Shown piece after piece: positions 24,625 to 33,526 of a stretch of DNA of 64,000 nt. Where the stretch lies: the NCBI RefSeq assembly GCF_965233615.1, contig NZ_OZ247495.1; one strand, written 5' to 3'. A model generated the notes under the pieces. That model was not told where the DNA came from and did not search any database. It saw nothing but the letters and a program-made list of their open reading frames with translations. The DNA is from Pelagibius sp028280305 (GTDB lineage: Bacteria > Pseudomonadota > Alphaproteobacteria > Kiloniellales > Kiloniellaceae). Each line of letters opens with the position of its first letter. Within the stretch, counting starts at the first letter, position 1. The translations under genes and the position numbers were made by a program.

Positions 24625-25965
24625 ATGAACCCCTGGCGATCCTTTTGGCGGCCAAGCAGGGGCAGCCTCGCTGTCCTGCTGCCCGTGTTTCTGATGCCCA
24701 TGTCGGCTGCGGCCTCGGAGCCTGTCACCGATGATACCCTTCGGCAGGCTGGCGCCCTGCTGCGCGCCACGGCCGACGAGTTGTGCCCGGCAGTCTTCAC
24801 AGATCCGCAGAACCTCGCGGTCGAGGCTGCGGGCCCGCTGCAGGGCTATGGGGTGGGCTCCGTCAACGACCGCGGTCCGGCGGCTGGATGGGTCAGGCGG
24901 GAAGTGCTGTTGGAGAAACCCGGCAGCGATCTGACACTCACCCTCGAAGCGACGCGCGCGGGTGGCACGCTCCGCCGGCTCTCCTTCACCGTGCTCGGCC
25001 AAACCGGCGAGCGCCCGCTGATGACCGCCTTGGCCGATGGAAGCTGCAGCATCCATCACGGCCGTGCCTTGCAGTATGACGATGGGAGCAGTGCCGGCAC
25101 CCTGCTCCACCTCACAGCGGACCTGACGCAGATCGAAACCACCGAAGCGCTGAACCCGCCGGTTCCGGCGGGCAAGGACCCCGGCGGCGTCACCGTCGCC
25201 CATATCGACAGCGGCGTGAACTACCTGCTGCCGGAGATAACGGCACGACTGGCCCGCGATGAAAAAGGAAGGGCCCTCGGCCGCGACTTCTGGGACCGCG
25301 ACGACAGGCCTTTCGACGGCGACACCGGACGCTCCCCCTTTTTTCCGATCCGTCACGGAACGCCGGTCGCGAGCCTGCTGGTGGACGAGGCGCCGGATAT
25401 CCGCCTCCTCCCCTACCGCTACCCGCGCCCGGACATGACCCGCATGGGTGAGATCGTCTCGGCCGCCGTTGCCGCGAAGGCGCGCGTCGTTGCGCTGCCC
25501 ATGGGAAGCCGGCAACGCGAAGACTGGGAGAGCTTCGCCGCCGCCGCGGAGCGTCACAGCGATTTGCTTTTCATCGTCTCGGCCGGTAACGACGGGCGCG
25601 ACATCGACGCCAATCCGCTCTACCCGGCCAGCCTTGCCTTGGAGAACATGATCGTCGTCACCTCCGCCGATGCCTTCGGGCGCTTGGCCGCCGGCTCCAA
25701 CTGGGGCGCGACATCGGTCGATCTGATGGTGCCGGCCGAACAGCTCGAGGTCATCGACTATCGCGGCGCCCGGGGCCGTGCCTCCGGCTCCAGCTATGCC
25801 GTCCCCCGGGTGGCGGCCATGGCGGCACGCCTGTCGGCCGCCCATCCGGATTGGCAGGCGGCGGAGCTGAAGCAAGCTATACTGGCGCGCGCCGTGGCCC
25901 CTTTGCAGCGCGGCGCCGCGAAGGTCGCGGCCGGATGGATTCCCAATCCGGCCGAAGACAATTGA
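24625..25965 (+). CDS. Secreted subtilisin-family (S8) serine peptidase
   Basis: The 446-residue precursor has a signal peptide (LAVLLPVFLMPMSAAA), a roughly 150-residue N-terminal region and an S8 domain. The catalytic triad is Asp195 (HIDSGVN), His244 (RHGTPVA) and Ser390 (ASGSSYAVP). The oxyanion-hole asparagine is in SAGNDGRD. The serine motif is GSSYA instead of the common GTSMA. The start MNPWRSF is chosen because it gives a normal signal peptide; an in-frame TTG 33 bases upstream is weaker. The gene converges on a trypsin-like protease gene. Confidence 0.88.
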   Translation: MNPWRSFWRPSRGSLAVLLPVFLMPMSAAASEPVTDDTLRQAGALLRATADELCPAVFTDPQNLAVEAAGPLQGYGVGSVNDRGPAAGWVRREVLLEKPGSDLTLTLEATRAGGTLRRLSFTVLGQTGERPLMTALADGSCSIHHGRALQYDDGSSAGTLLHLTADLTQIETTEALNPPVPAGKDPGGVTVAHIDSGVNYLLPEITARLARDEKGRALGRDFWDRDDRPFDGDTGRSPFFPIRHGTPVASLLVDEAPDIRLLPYRYPRPDMTRMGEIVSAAVAAKARVVALPMGSRQREDWESFAAAAERHSDLLFIVSAGNDGRDIDANPLYPASLALENMIVVTSADAFGRLAAGSNWGATSVDLMVPAEQLEVIDYRGARGRASGSSYAVPRVAAMAARLSAAHPDWQAAELKQAILARAVAPLQRGAAKVAAGWIPNPAEDN

Positions 25966-25980
25966 TCTTAGTTGGTGATC

Positions 25981-27141
25981 TCAGTTGGCCAGCTTCGGCG
26001 GCCTGGGCGGCGGCTCGCGCAGGAAACGCTCCGCCGCCGGGGCGGTCTGCGGATTGATCTGCTTCAGACGCTCGAAAGCCCGTTGCGCCAAGGCTGTATC
26101 TCCCGCCCAGGTTCCGGCCTGAATGGCAAAGCGCAGCACCTGCAGATCGTCGCCGGCCCGTTCCATCAACCAATGCAGATGGGGCAGTTCGGCCTCATAG
26201 TCGCGCAGCAGGTGATGGGTAATTACCAGGCCCAGGCGTGTGTTGATCGCATTGGGGTCTTCGGCAAGGCCCCGCTCGAAAAGCGCCACCGCCGCTTCGC
26301 CCGCACCGCCACGGCCCAAGGTCTGCCCGGCAAGATCGAAAAGCTGGCGGTTCCCGCTGCGCCCGCAGGCAGTGGCGATGGCCTTGGCCTGCTGTGCATC
26401 GAGGCGTCCACGGGTTACCTGATGATTCTCGATCAGCGTGGTGCAGATACGGATCGCCGCACCGATCTCGGCACTTTCTTCGGCGAAGTCGGGACCGCTT
26501 TTCGCTTCCAGCGCCGCCAGTGCCGTCGCCGGGACGGCCTCGAAGCGGCCCTCGCCACCGGAAGCGACGATACCCACAAGGTAGCCCTCGGCGTTCACCA
26601 GCGCACCGCCGCTGTTGCCCGGCTGGCTGTAGGCAGTGTGGTGCAGACGGGCCAGGGAATGGTCCTGCGCCGGCAAAGCCGTCACCGCACCCGCGTCATA
26701 GGCACGGATCTGCTGCCGCCCGACATCGGCGCCAACGGTAAAGAGCGCGCTGTCGGGCTGCGCCTCGGACACCGCGAGGCTGGGTCCGGGCGGCAGACCG
26801 CCCGCCTCCAGGAAAACCAGATCGGCGCGGTAGCCACTGGGGATCACCTGCGCCGTTATCGGCGTGCCGTCGGCCAGAAAAAGCGTCACGTCCTTTTCGT
26901 CCGCCACCACATGGCGGGCCGTCACGAGGCGGTTCGGCCCGATCCGCACGGCTGAGCCAACCGGATCGAAAGCGGAGATCGCAAAGACGGCGCTGCGCGA
27001 GTCGCAGACAGCTTCCGGCTGATCGCAGGCGGCAAGCTGCGCAGCGGCCGGTGTTGCGCCGAGCAGCGCCAGAACAACAACGGCAAAGGATAGGAGCCGC
27101 CGGGCCGCAACAGCTCTTGAGCTTATGGCGAAAGCCGCCAT
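25981..27141 (-). CDS. Secreted trypsin-like serine protease with C-terminal helical repeat region
   Basis: A signal peptide (LLSFAVVVLALLGATPAAA) is followed by a chymotrypsin-fold domain with His77 (TARHVV), Asp107 (RADLVF) and Ser177 (GNSGGALV). This is the S1C/DegP-like arrangement, but no PDZ domain is visible. The C-terminal portion (about 240-385) has TPR-like repeats such as LFERGLAEDPNAINTRLGLV. The protein probably acts in the periplasm on misfolded or specific substrates. It starts five bases after the glyoxalase I gene in the same direction, so the two are probably co-transcribed. Confidence 0.85.
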   Translation of the reverse strand: MAAFAISSRAVAARRLLSFAVVVLALLGATPAAAQLAACDQPEAVCDSRSAVFAISAFDPVGSAVRIGPNRLVTARHVVADEKDVTLFLADGTPITAQVIPSGYRADLVFLEAGGLPPGPSLAVSEAQPDSALFTVGADVGRQQIRAYDAGAVTALPAQDHSLARLHHTAYSQPGNSGGALVNAEGYLVGIVASGGEGRFEAVPATALAALEAKSGPDFAEESAEIGAAIRICTTLIENHQVTRGRLDAQQAKAIATACGRSGNRQLFDLAGQTLGRGGAGEAAVALFERGLAEDPNAINTRLGLVITHHLLRDYEAELPHLHWLMERAGDDLQVLRFAIQAGTWAGDTALAQRAFERLKQINPQTAPAAERFLREPPPRPPKLAN

Positions 27142-27146
27142 GGAAT

Positions 27147-27587
27147 CTACCAGCTTCCCGTGTTCTCCATCGAAGACCAGGGTTCGGCCGGTGCCAGGTT
27201 GTCGCCTTTCTGGAGCAGTTCCACCGAAATGCCGTCGGGCGAGCGCACAAAGGCCATGTGCCCGTCACGCGGCGGGCGGTTGATCACCACACCGCCGTCC
27301 TGCAGTTTCTGGCAGAGCCCGTAGATGTCATCGACGACGTAGGCCAGATGCCCGAAGTTGCGGCCGCCGTCATAGTCTTCGGGATCCCAATTGTAGGTCA
27401 GTTCGACCAGGGGCGCCTTTTCCTCCCGGGCCCGGTCCTCATCCTCCGGCGCCGCCAGAAAGACCAGGGTGAAGCGGCCTTTCTCGCTGTCCATGCGGCG
27501 GACTTCCTTGAGCCCGAGGAGGTTGCAGTAGAAATTCAACGAGGCATCCAGGTCTTTCACCCGAACCATGGTGTGCAGATAGCGCAA
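27147..27587 (-). CDS. gloA: Lactoylglutathione lyase (glyoxalase I)
   Basis: The 146-residue protein has the four metal ligands of GloA in order: His5 (RYLHTMVRV), Glu in LVELTYN, His in FGHLAYVVDD and Glu in ISVELLQ. It isomerises the methylglyoxal-glutathione hemithioacetal to S-lactoylglutathione in the cytoplasm. The start is TTG with a close AGGGAGAGC ribosome binding site; an internal ATG would remove the first ligand. It is upstream of the trypsin-like protease gene. The 158-base upstream gap carries no clear motif. Confidence 0.93.
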   Translation of the reverse strand: MRYLHTMVRVKDLDASLNFYCNLLGLKEVRRMDSEKGRFTLVFLAAPEDEDRAREEKAPLVELTYNWDPEDYDGGRNFGHLAYVVDDIYGLCQKLQDGGVVINRPPRDGHMAFVRSPDGISVELLQKGDNLAPAEPWSSMENTGSW

Positions 27588-27745
27588 GAGCTCTCCCTTT
27601 CAATCGGTTGCGGCGCCACCGGGACCTTATCGGAGCACTTTGCCTTGTCAAAGCACTGGGATGGTATCGCCGCGCGTCTGTCGTCTTGCCCCGCGACCGG
27701 GGGCGCAACCTCTAAAATAGGCGCAAGCGGCGAAATCGCAAACCT

Positions 27746-29893
27746 TCAACCGAGATCCGGCGTTCCCAAGAGGCCAGGAACCGACGGCACCTGATCCAGG
27801 GCCCATTTCATCTGCTGCCTTTCAAAGGCAGACAGGTCCCCGGGGACGACTTTGTTGGACAAGGGAATGCCGCTTTCGATGTCGCGAAGCTGCTGATCCA
27901 GAATCAGGTCCAACAAGATGCGATGGGCTTCCAGCAGATTGTCGATGGTCTCCTCGGAAGCAAGGCTCAGCGCCCGAAAGGCCTTGAAGCGCTCCGGCGT
28001 CGAACGGGCTGTCAGGCTATGCCGCAAGGCAAGCACCCGGGCGGCGGAAAACAGCGGCATGATGCCACCGAGCTTCAGGTCGACGCGGCCGTCGCGGGTC
28101 TGCAAGCGGCCGAACCAGCCAACCGGCAAATCGAACCGGCTGGCATTCAGCGCCAGCAGGTTCAGGAAGGTCCGCGACTTTCCGGCGATTTCCAGGGCTT
28201 CCCGGCGCAAGCTGTCGGCCAGTGCGACATCACCGTGCACCGGGACCGCATCGAAAAAAATGTCGCAGTTCAAGATATCCTCGGGCCGGGAGCGGGAGAT
28301 CCACGAGCGGACAGCCTCGCGCCAACCCTCAAGATCCTTGCGCCAATTGGCCTTCGAGGCCATCACGCCGCCCTTACAGTAGACCACCCCGGCATCGTTC
28401 AGGATGTCGGCGACGCGCTGCCCCAGTTCCTCGAACCATTGATCGGCGCTACCACCGGCAGCCCCTTCGCTGAAAACGATAGCATTGTCCTGATCCATGG
28501 CCAGCAGGCTTTCACCCCGTCCGCCGGAGCCGAGCACAAGCATGGCGTAAGGCACAGGCGGCCCGCCCTTGCCGTCGCCGGCCATATCACGCTCCGCCAG
28601 TTCACAGGCCCGCCGCGTCAAAGCCCGCAACTCCCGCGAGATGATGGCCGCAACGTCGCGGGCATCGACATCCTCGTGCACCAGCACCCGGGCAATAGTG
28701 GTCAGATCCGACCAGATGCGCCCGAGTTCGGCCGAGCTATCCGCCGCCTCGATCGAATCGCCGAGAGACACCGCATCTTCAGCGCGCTGGCGCAGCAGGT
28801 CGCGGGCGGAGAGCGCACCGACCAGCTCTCCCGACGGATCGGCGACACCGAGATGGCGAAAACCCTTGGTGGACATGCGCGAAAGCGCCCGGTAGACGAA
28901 TTCGTCGCTGCCGATGGTGACCAGGGGAAACTGGCCGAAAGCCGACACCGGCTGCTCAAGCGCCGCGGCCCCCCTGGCATCAAGAGCCCGCAACACGTCC
29001 CGCTCTGTGACGATGCCGTAATTCTCGTCTTTCGACCCGGCATCTGCAGCAGTGGGCGCAATGAAGAGCGAGCTGACCTTCTTCCCCGCCATCATCGACA
29101 GCGTTTCCCGCAGGCTGGCATCGGCCGCCACGACCAGCGGCGGCGCGGCCATGATGTCCGCAACGCGGTGGCGATAGGGGAAACTGTCGACCTGCGCGAA
29201 TTCCGCAACACGCGACCGGCCGGGCTCATCATCGCCCCCGACGCCCTGCCAGCCGGCCTTGGCCTCTTCCTCCAGGCGGGCGGTGAGAGAGCGGCAGCCG
29301 CGTTCCGCCTCGGCAAGGGTGGAAATGCCCCGCTTGCGCAGCAGAGGGATCAAAGACAGGAAAATCTGCGCCGTCAGCACGGCATCGCCGAGGGCGCGGT
29401 GACGGTCCCTGACCTTCAGCCCGAGCCAGGCAGCGATGGTTTCAAGAGAGGGATCGGGCAGGTTGGGACCCAGCAACTGGACCAGATGCCGCACACAAAG
29501 GCTGCGCGGCGCCTGCCAGGGCATGGCATTCCTTTCATGTTCGGCCTTGAGGATCGCCAGGTCGAAGCCGATGGAAAACCCGATGACCACCGCCGGTCCG
29601 CTCCATTTCACGAAGTCCCCCATGGCTTCGGCAAACCCGGGGGCCGCGGCCACATCGGCATCGCCGATGTGATGGATTTCCGAGGAGCCCGGCGGGATTG
29701 CGATCCCGGGATTGACCAGCGCCGAGTAGGTTTCGACCTCCTCTATCCAGCTGCCGCTCAGGCGCACGGCACCGAATTCGATAACCCGGTCCTGGGTCAC
29801 ATTCAGGCCGGTGGTCTCCGTGTCCAGGACCACCGCCGGCAGGGCAGCCAGCGGCAAGGCCGAAATACTCGTCTGTGTGCTTACAAAGCTCAT
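27746..29893 (-). CDS. Fusion of DnaQ-like 3'-5' exonuclease, CBS pair and DUF294 nucleotidyltransferase
   Basis: The 715-residue protein has three recognisable parts. Residues about 18-190 are a DEDDh exonuclease (Asp24/Glu26 in LDTETTGL; Asp111; His165/Asp170). Residues about 242-370 are two CBS motifs (VADIMAAPPLVV; VSAFGQFPLVTI). Residues about 385-710 are a DUF294-type nucleotidyltransferase-like region with GSGGRGE (455-461) and DQDN (467-470). In other bacteria, the exonuclease and CBS-DUF294 parts are often separate genes beside VC_2705/DUF4212 transporters. It may sense adenine nucleotides through CBS and modify or regulate the symporter, which is inference. ATG at 29893 is chosen. 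Confidence 0.9.
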   Translation of the reverse strand: MSFVSTQTSISALPLAALPAVVLDTETTGLNVTQDRVIEFGAVRLSGSWIEEVETYSALVNPGIAIPPGSSEIHHIGDADVAAAPGFAEAMGDFVKWSGPAVVIGFSIGFDLAILKAEHERNAMPWQAPRSLCVRHLVQLLGPNLPDPSLETIAAWLGLKVRDRHRALGDAVLTAQIFLSLIPLLRKRGISTLAEAERGCRSLTARLEEEAKAGWQGVGGDDEPGRSRVAEFAQVDSFPYRHRVADIMAAPPLVVAADASLRETLSMMAGKKVSSLFIAPTAADAGSKDENYGIVTERDVLRALDARGAAALEQPVSAFGQFPLVTIGSDEFVYRALSRMSTKGFRHLGVADPSGELVGALSARDLLRQRAEDAVSLGDSIEAADSSAELGRIWSDLTTIARVLVHEDVDARDVAAIISRELRALTRRACELAERDMAGDGKGGPPVPYAMLVLGSGGRGESLLAMDQDNAIVFSEGAAGGSADQWFEELGQRVADILNDAGVVYCKGGVMASKANWRKDLEGWREAVRSWISRSRPEDILNCDIFFDAVPVHGDVALADSLRREALEIAGKSRTFLNLLALNASRFDLPVGWFGRLQTRDGRVDLKLGGIMPLFSAARVLALRHSLTARSTPERFKAFRALSLASEETIDNLLEAHRILLDLILDQQLRDIESGIPLSNKVVPGDLSAFERQQMKWALDQVPSVPGLLGTPDLG

Positions 29894-29979
29894 TGGCCAG
29901 AACTCATTGGCGCTTCCCCCGCCGCGCAACGCGCCGCTCACTATAGGGCCAAACGGCCTGTTTCAGGATTTGATCCGGA

Positions 29980-30651
29980 TCAATTGCCCGATGGCCGAAA
30001 GCTGCTTAGATCCCCCGCAACACGTGAACTGTCGATACGTTTTTCAAACTGGGCGCGCACGTCCCGCCAGGCGAACTTGATGGAGTTTTCGACGATTTCC
30101 TTGTCTTCACGCTTCAGGTTCGGCGCAATCGGCGCCCATTTGTAGAGCGCGGCGGGGCTTGCGGTGAAGAGATGCCGCACCGGCAGATCGCTGTACCAAT
30201 CCACAAAGGCCAGACGCTTTTCGAAATCAGCCAGGGAGTCGGATACCGAGAAAGCTTCGATGTTGCGGGCCTGTTCCGCGTTATCCGCCAGTCCGCGCTT
30301 CAGACAGCGAAGCGCCAGGTCACGGTAGACCTTATCGTCCACCGCCTCGGCCTGCAGGGATCGGATTGCTGCATAGACCGAGAGGTCTGAAAGACAGGCC
30401 ACATAGATGTTGATTTTGGCGATATCAATGGAGGCAATCAGAACGTCATCTTCGAACATACTCGGATAGCGCGTACCCATCCGCGCCTTAAGATAGCCGT
30501 AGAGGGACTTTTGAGCGATGAAAGCCGCCCGCGTGGAAACGAAGGAACACACGCCATCGACACTGTCGATGGGCCCCGAGTCGCGCCGGATGGTCAAGCG
30601 GGCGACAAGCTCCGGGAGAAAAGCAACCACTTTCTTCAGTAACGGGTTCAC
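29980..30651 (-). CDS. Conserved hypothetical protein
   Basis: A 223-residue cytoplasmic-type protein with no signal or membrane segment. It starts at a GTG (VNPLLKKVVAF) with a GGGA 10 bases upstream. The regular segments LARLTIRRDSG and FVDWYSDLPVRHLFTASPAALYKWAPIAPNL suggest an alpha-helical fold, but I recognise no domain. It lies between the exonuclease-CBS-DUF294 gene and the DUF4212-symporter pair, so it may belong to the same system. Confidence 0.7.
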   Translation of the reverse strand: MNPLLKKVVAFLPELVARLTIRRDSGPIDSVDGVCSFVSTRAAFIAQKSLYGYLKARMGTRYPSMFEDDVLIASIDIAKINIYVACLSDLSVYAAIRSLQAEAVDDKVYRDLALRCLKRGLADNAEQARNIEAFSVSDSLADFEKRLAFVDWYSDLPVRHLFTASPAALYKWAPIAPNLKREDKEIVENSIKFAWRDVRAQFEKRIDSSRVAGDLSSFRPSGN

Positions 30652-30880
30652 GCCGCAAAGTCCCTTTTCCGGCGGGGTTCAGCGTGTTGTTTCGCCGCAG
30701 CGATCAAGTTCAACCATAGGATCATCGTAGCCGGTACTACTAAGGTTTTCATTTTCGTACAATCATGATCTACTCCCACTGCTTTGCGTTGAGCGTTCGA
30801 GTATTGGGATAGATTCGAGCAAGCACTTGCGAAGTCCTAATGATTTAAGCCATCGAAAGACGGCACTAGGGGGAGTAAAC

Positions 30881-31144
30881 ATGTCCGACATAAGCAGTGA
30901 AGCCAAAGCGCGCCACTGGTCCAGGACCCGTGGCCTGACGATTTTGGTTCTAGTGATCTGGGCGATCTTCGCCTTCATCCTGCCTTGGAATGCAAAGGCA
31001 TTGAATGAAATTTCCTTCCTTGGCTTTCCTCTTGGGTACTACCTGATTGTCCAGGGATCGCTGATCGTTTTCGTCCTGCTGATTTTCTTCCAGAATTGGC
31101 GCCAGGATGCGATCGACGATGAAGCCGGCGTCGGCGAAGAATAA
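30881..31144 (+). CDS. DUF4212 protein, small subunit of a sodium/solute symporter
   Basis: An 87-residue protein with two transmembrane segments (LTILVLVIWAIFAFILPW and FPLGYYLIVQGSLIVFVLLIFF). The RHWSRTRGL-type N-terminus and WRQDAIDDE C-terminus are typical of DUF4212, which pairs with VC_2705-type symporters. A strong ribosome binding site, AGGGGGAG, precedes the ATG at 30881; a further upstream in-frame ATG is unlikely. The symporter follows 16 bases later. The 229-base upstream gap contains a GCAAGCACTTGC dyad at 30819-30830 of unknown role. Confidence 0.92.
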   Translation: MSDISSEAKARHWSRTRGLTILVLVIWAIFAFILPWNAKALNEISFLGFPLGYYLIVQGSLIVFVLLIFFQNWRQDAIDDEAGVGEE

Positions 31145-31160
31145 GGGGGGCTAGATCGCC

Positions 31161-32978
31161 ATGATTAAAGGGAGCTTTATCGAAAACCTCGGCCGGGTGT
31201 ATGCGATGTACACCGGCGGTTTTCTCGTCTTCGTCGCGTTGATGGCCATCCTTGAACAGATGGGTGTCGGTGCCGACACGATCGGCATTCTCTTCGTTGC
31301 CTTCACAGTCGTCATCTACGCCTTGATCGGCTGGCTGTCGCGCACCATGCAGGTCGATGCCTATTACGTCGCCGGGCGCGAAGTGCCCGCCGTCTACAAT
31401 GGCATGGCGACGGCGGCGGACTGGATGTCCGGCGCGTCCTTCGTCGCCCTGGCCGGCGGCATCTACTTCGGCGGCTACGGCTATCTGGGCTTCATCGTGG
31501 GCTGGACCGGCGGCTACGTGCTGGTGAACTCGCTGATGGCGCCATACCTGCGCAAGTTCGGCTGCTACACGGTGCCGGATTTCATCGGTACGCGTTACGG
31601 CGGCAATGTCGCCCGCTTCTGCGCCGTTGTTATCCTGGTGGTCGCCTCGTTCACCTATGTGACGGCACAGATCAACGCCTCGGGCACCATCGCCGCCCGC
31701 GCCCTGCACATCCCGTTTGAGTTCGGCGTCTGGATTGGCCTGCTTGGTATCCTGCTGTGTTCGATGCTCGGCGGTATGCGGGCGGTGACCTGGACCCAGG
31801 TGGCCCAGTACATCGTGCTGATTATCGCCTATCTGGTGCCGGTTTTCTGGATGTCGAACAAACAGGGCTTCGGGATGATCCCGCATTTCTCCTATGGGGA
31901 TGCGGTCGCCCGGATCCAGGAGTTGGAACCCCTCGTCAGTCTTGGGGTTGCGGCAACGGAAAGTGCGCCCTTTGGCGGTGTCAGGATTCTGACCACGCCG
32001 CACAACGACCCGCAGGGCGGCATGGACTCCTGGAAGTTCGTCTCCCTGGCCTTCTGCATGATGGCGGGCACGGCTTCTCTGCCGCACATTCTGATGCGTT
32101 ACTTCACGACGCCGTCAGTTCGTGCAGCGCGCAAGTCGGTCGCCTATTCGCTGTTCTTCATCTTCCTGCTGTACTTCACGGCGCCGGCCCTGGCCACGCT
32201 GACGAAGCTGCAGCTTCTGGATCCAACCCTGCCGACGGCAATCATCGGACAGTCCTTTGAAGCCGTGAAAAGCCTGGCCTGGGTGCAGAACTGGGAGAGC
32301 GTGAACATGCTGTGGCTGTCAGACAGCAACGGCGACGGCATCCTGCAGCTGAACGAGTTCTTCATGCGGCCCGATATCGTCGTGCTGGCAACGCCGGAAA
32401 TCGCCGGACTGCCTTACGTGATCTCCGGTCTGGTCGCCGCTGGTGGCTTGGCGGCCGCCATGTCGACCGCCGACGGCCTGCTGCTGGCCATCGCCAACGC
32501 CCTCAGCCATGATCTCTACTACAAGATCATCGACCCGAAGGCGGACACGAAGCATCGTCTCGTCGTTGCCCGCATCCTGTTGGTGGGTATCGGCTGTGCG
32601 GCCGCCCTGGTGGCGAGCCTTCAGCTCACCGGTATCCTGGGTGCGGTGGCCTGGGCGTTCTGTTTCGCGGCATCGGGCTTGTTCTTCCCCTTGGTTCTCG
32701 GGGTCTGGTGGAAGCGGGCCAATACCCAAGGGGCAATCGCCGGTATGATCTGCGGTTTCGTTGCGGGTTCGGCCTATCTCTACCTGATCCACAACGGCAT
32801 CATTGAGCCGATCTATGCGATCGACGGCCTGCGGTTTGCCCTCATCGGCATGCCGGTCAGCCTGATCGCCATGGTGGTGGTCAGCCTGATGACCCCGGCA
32901 CCCGATGCCGAGACCCAGGCGATGGTGGATGAGGTTCGTATCCCCTCCGGCGGAACGATCCTCGACGCAAAACACTAG
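31161..32978 (+). CDS. Sodium:solute symporter, VC_2705 subfamily, with an EF-hand-like loop
   Basis: The 605-residue protein belongs to the SSSF family related to ActP. Segments RTMQVDAYYVAGREVPAVYN and TAADWMSGASFVALAGGIYF are the standard first regions, and about 13 transmembrane segments are evident. It probably imports a small carboxylate with sodium. An extra loop has DSNGDGILQLNE at residues 388-399, a complete EF-hand consensus in order, suggesting calcium binding outside the membrane core. It is co-transcribed with DUF4212, and a strong terminator follows. The substrate is not determined; acetate is a common inference in the family. Confidence 0.9.
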   Translation: MIKGSFIENLGRVYAMYTGGFLVFVALMAILEQMGVGADTIGILFVAFTVVIYALIGWLSRTMQVDAYYVAGREVPAVYNGMATAADWMSGASFVALAGGIYFGGYGYLGFIVGWTGGYVLVNSLMAPYLRKFGCYTVPDFIGTRYGGNVARFCAVVILVVASFTYVTAQINASGTIAARALHIPFEFGVWIGLLGILLCSMLGGMRAVTWTQVAQYIVLIIAYLVPVFWMSNKQGFGMIPHFSYGDAVARIQELEPLVSLGVAATESAPFGGVRILTTPHNDPQGGMDSWKFVSLAFCMMAGTASLPHILMRYFTTPSVRAARKSVAYSLFFIFLLYFTAPALATLTKLQLLDPTLPTAIIGQSFEAVKSLAWVQNWESVNMLWLSDSNGDGILQLNEFFMRPDIVVLATPEIAGLPYVISGLVAAGGLAAAMSTADGLLLAIANALSHDLYYKIIDPKADTKHRLVVARILLVGIGCAAALVASLQLTGILGAVAWAFCFAASGLFFPLVLGVWWKRANTQGAIAGMICGFVAGSAYLYLIHNGIIEPIYAIDGLRFALIGMPVSLIAMVVVSLMTPAPDAETQAMVDEVRIPSGGTILDAKH

Positions 32979-33004
32979 CGTCAAAGACTGAAATGAGTGA
33001 ACCT

Positions 33005-33038
33005 CGGGGGGCGGAGATTTCCGTCCCCCGATCTTTTT
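33005..33038 (+). terminator. Strong intrinsic terminator after the symporter gene
   Basis: CGGGGGGCGGA pairs with TCCGTCCCCCG over 11 bases with one G-T wobble and a four-base loop. TTTTT follows at 33034-33038. It is 27 bases after the symporter stop. Confidence 0.95.
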
Positions 33039-33093
33039 GGCCCTGATGTAGTTACACTCGATCCCTTCGATGAGAGCACTTGGATAAGTCCGG

Positions 33094-33447
33094 ATGAGCG
33101 ACTCGATTGCCTTCCTGCCGCTCTGGGTCCTGGCCCTCGACTACGTCCTGGGTGTGATCATGTGGACGCTGATCGGCCGCGTCGCCATGAACCTCTTCCT
33201 GCCGGAAGATTCGAACTTCTTCTTCATGAAGGTCTTCGTGAAGGGGACCAACCCGATCATCCGCGCCTTTCGGCCGATCACGCCGAGTTTTCTGCTCGAC
33301 CCCCTGGTGCCGCTTTACGTCGCCTGGTTCTTTTTCATGATCCGCTTTTACCTGATGCCCTGGCTTCTCGGCTATTCAGTCATGGGCATGTTGTCGTTTC
33401 CTCTGGAAGGGGAAATCGCCGGCGCGATCTGGGAAACCTTCAACTAG
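33094..33447 (+). CDS. Small integral membrane protein, YggT-like possibility
   Basis: A 117-residue protein with hydrophobic segments at its start (LPLWVLALDYVLGVIMWTLIG) and near residues 70-100 (VPLYVAWFFFMIRFYLMPWLL). A charged central part (FVKGTNPIIRAF) separates them. The arrangement is reminiscent of YggT proteins, but I cannot confirm the family. It lies after the symporter terminator, so it is a separate transcript, and it converges on the next gene. Confidence 0.65.
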   Translation: MSDSIAFLPLWVLALDYVLGVIMWTLIGRVAMNLFLPEDSNFFFMKVFVKGTNPIIRAFRPITPSFLLDPLVPLYVAWFFFMIRFYLMPWLLGYSVMGMLSFPLEGEIAGAIWETFN

Positions 33448-33526
33448 CCTGCTTGGCCGCAAAGAGACTGCGCAGGGCTGACGCGCATCCGCCAGCCGTG
33501 CACAGCTCTTTCAGTGCCTCTTTTCT

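Noticed and set aside
27923..30145. A 740-residue open frame on the plus strand, antisense to the exonuclease-CBS-DUF294 gene.
   Set aside because: It is a high-GC shadow: the opposite strand encodes a protein with clear domains and catalytic motifs, and this frame has no recognisable segment.
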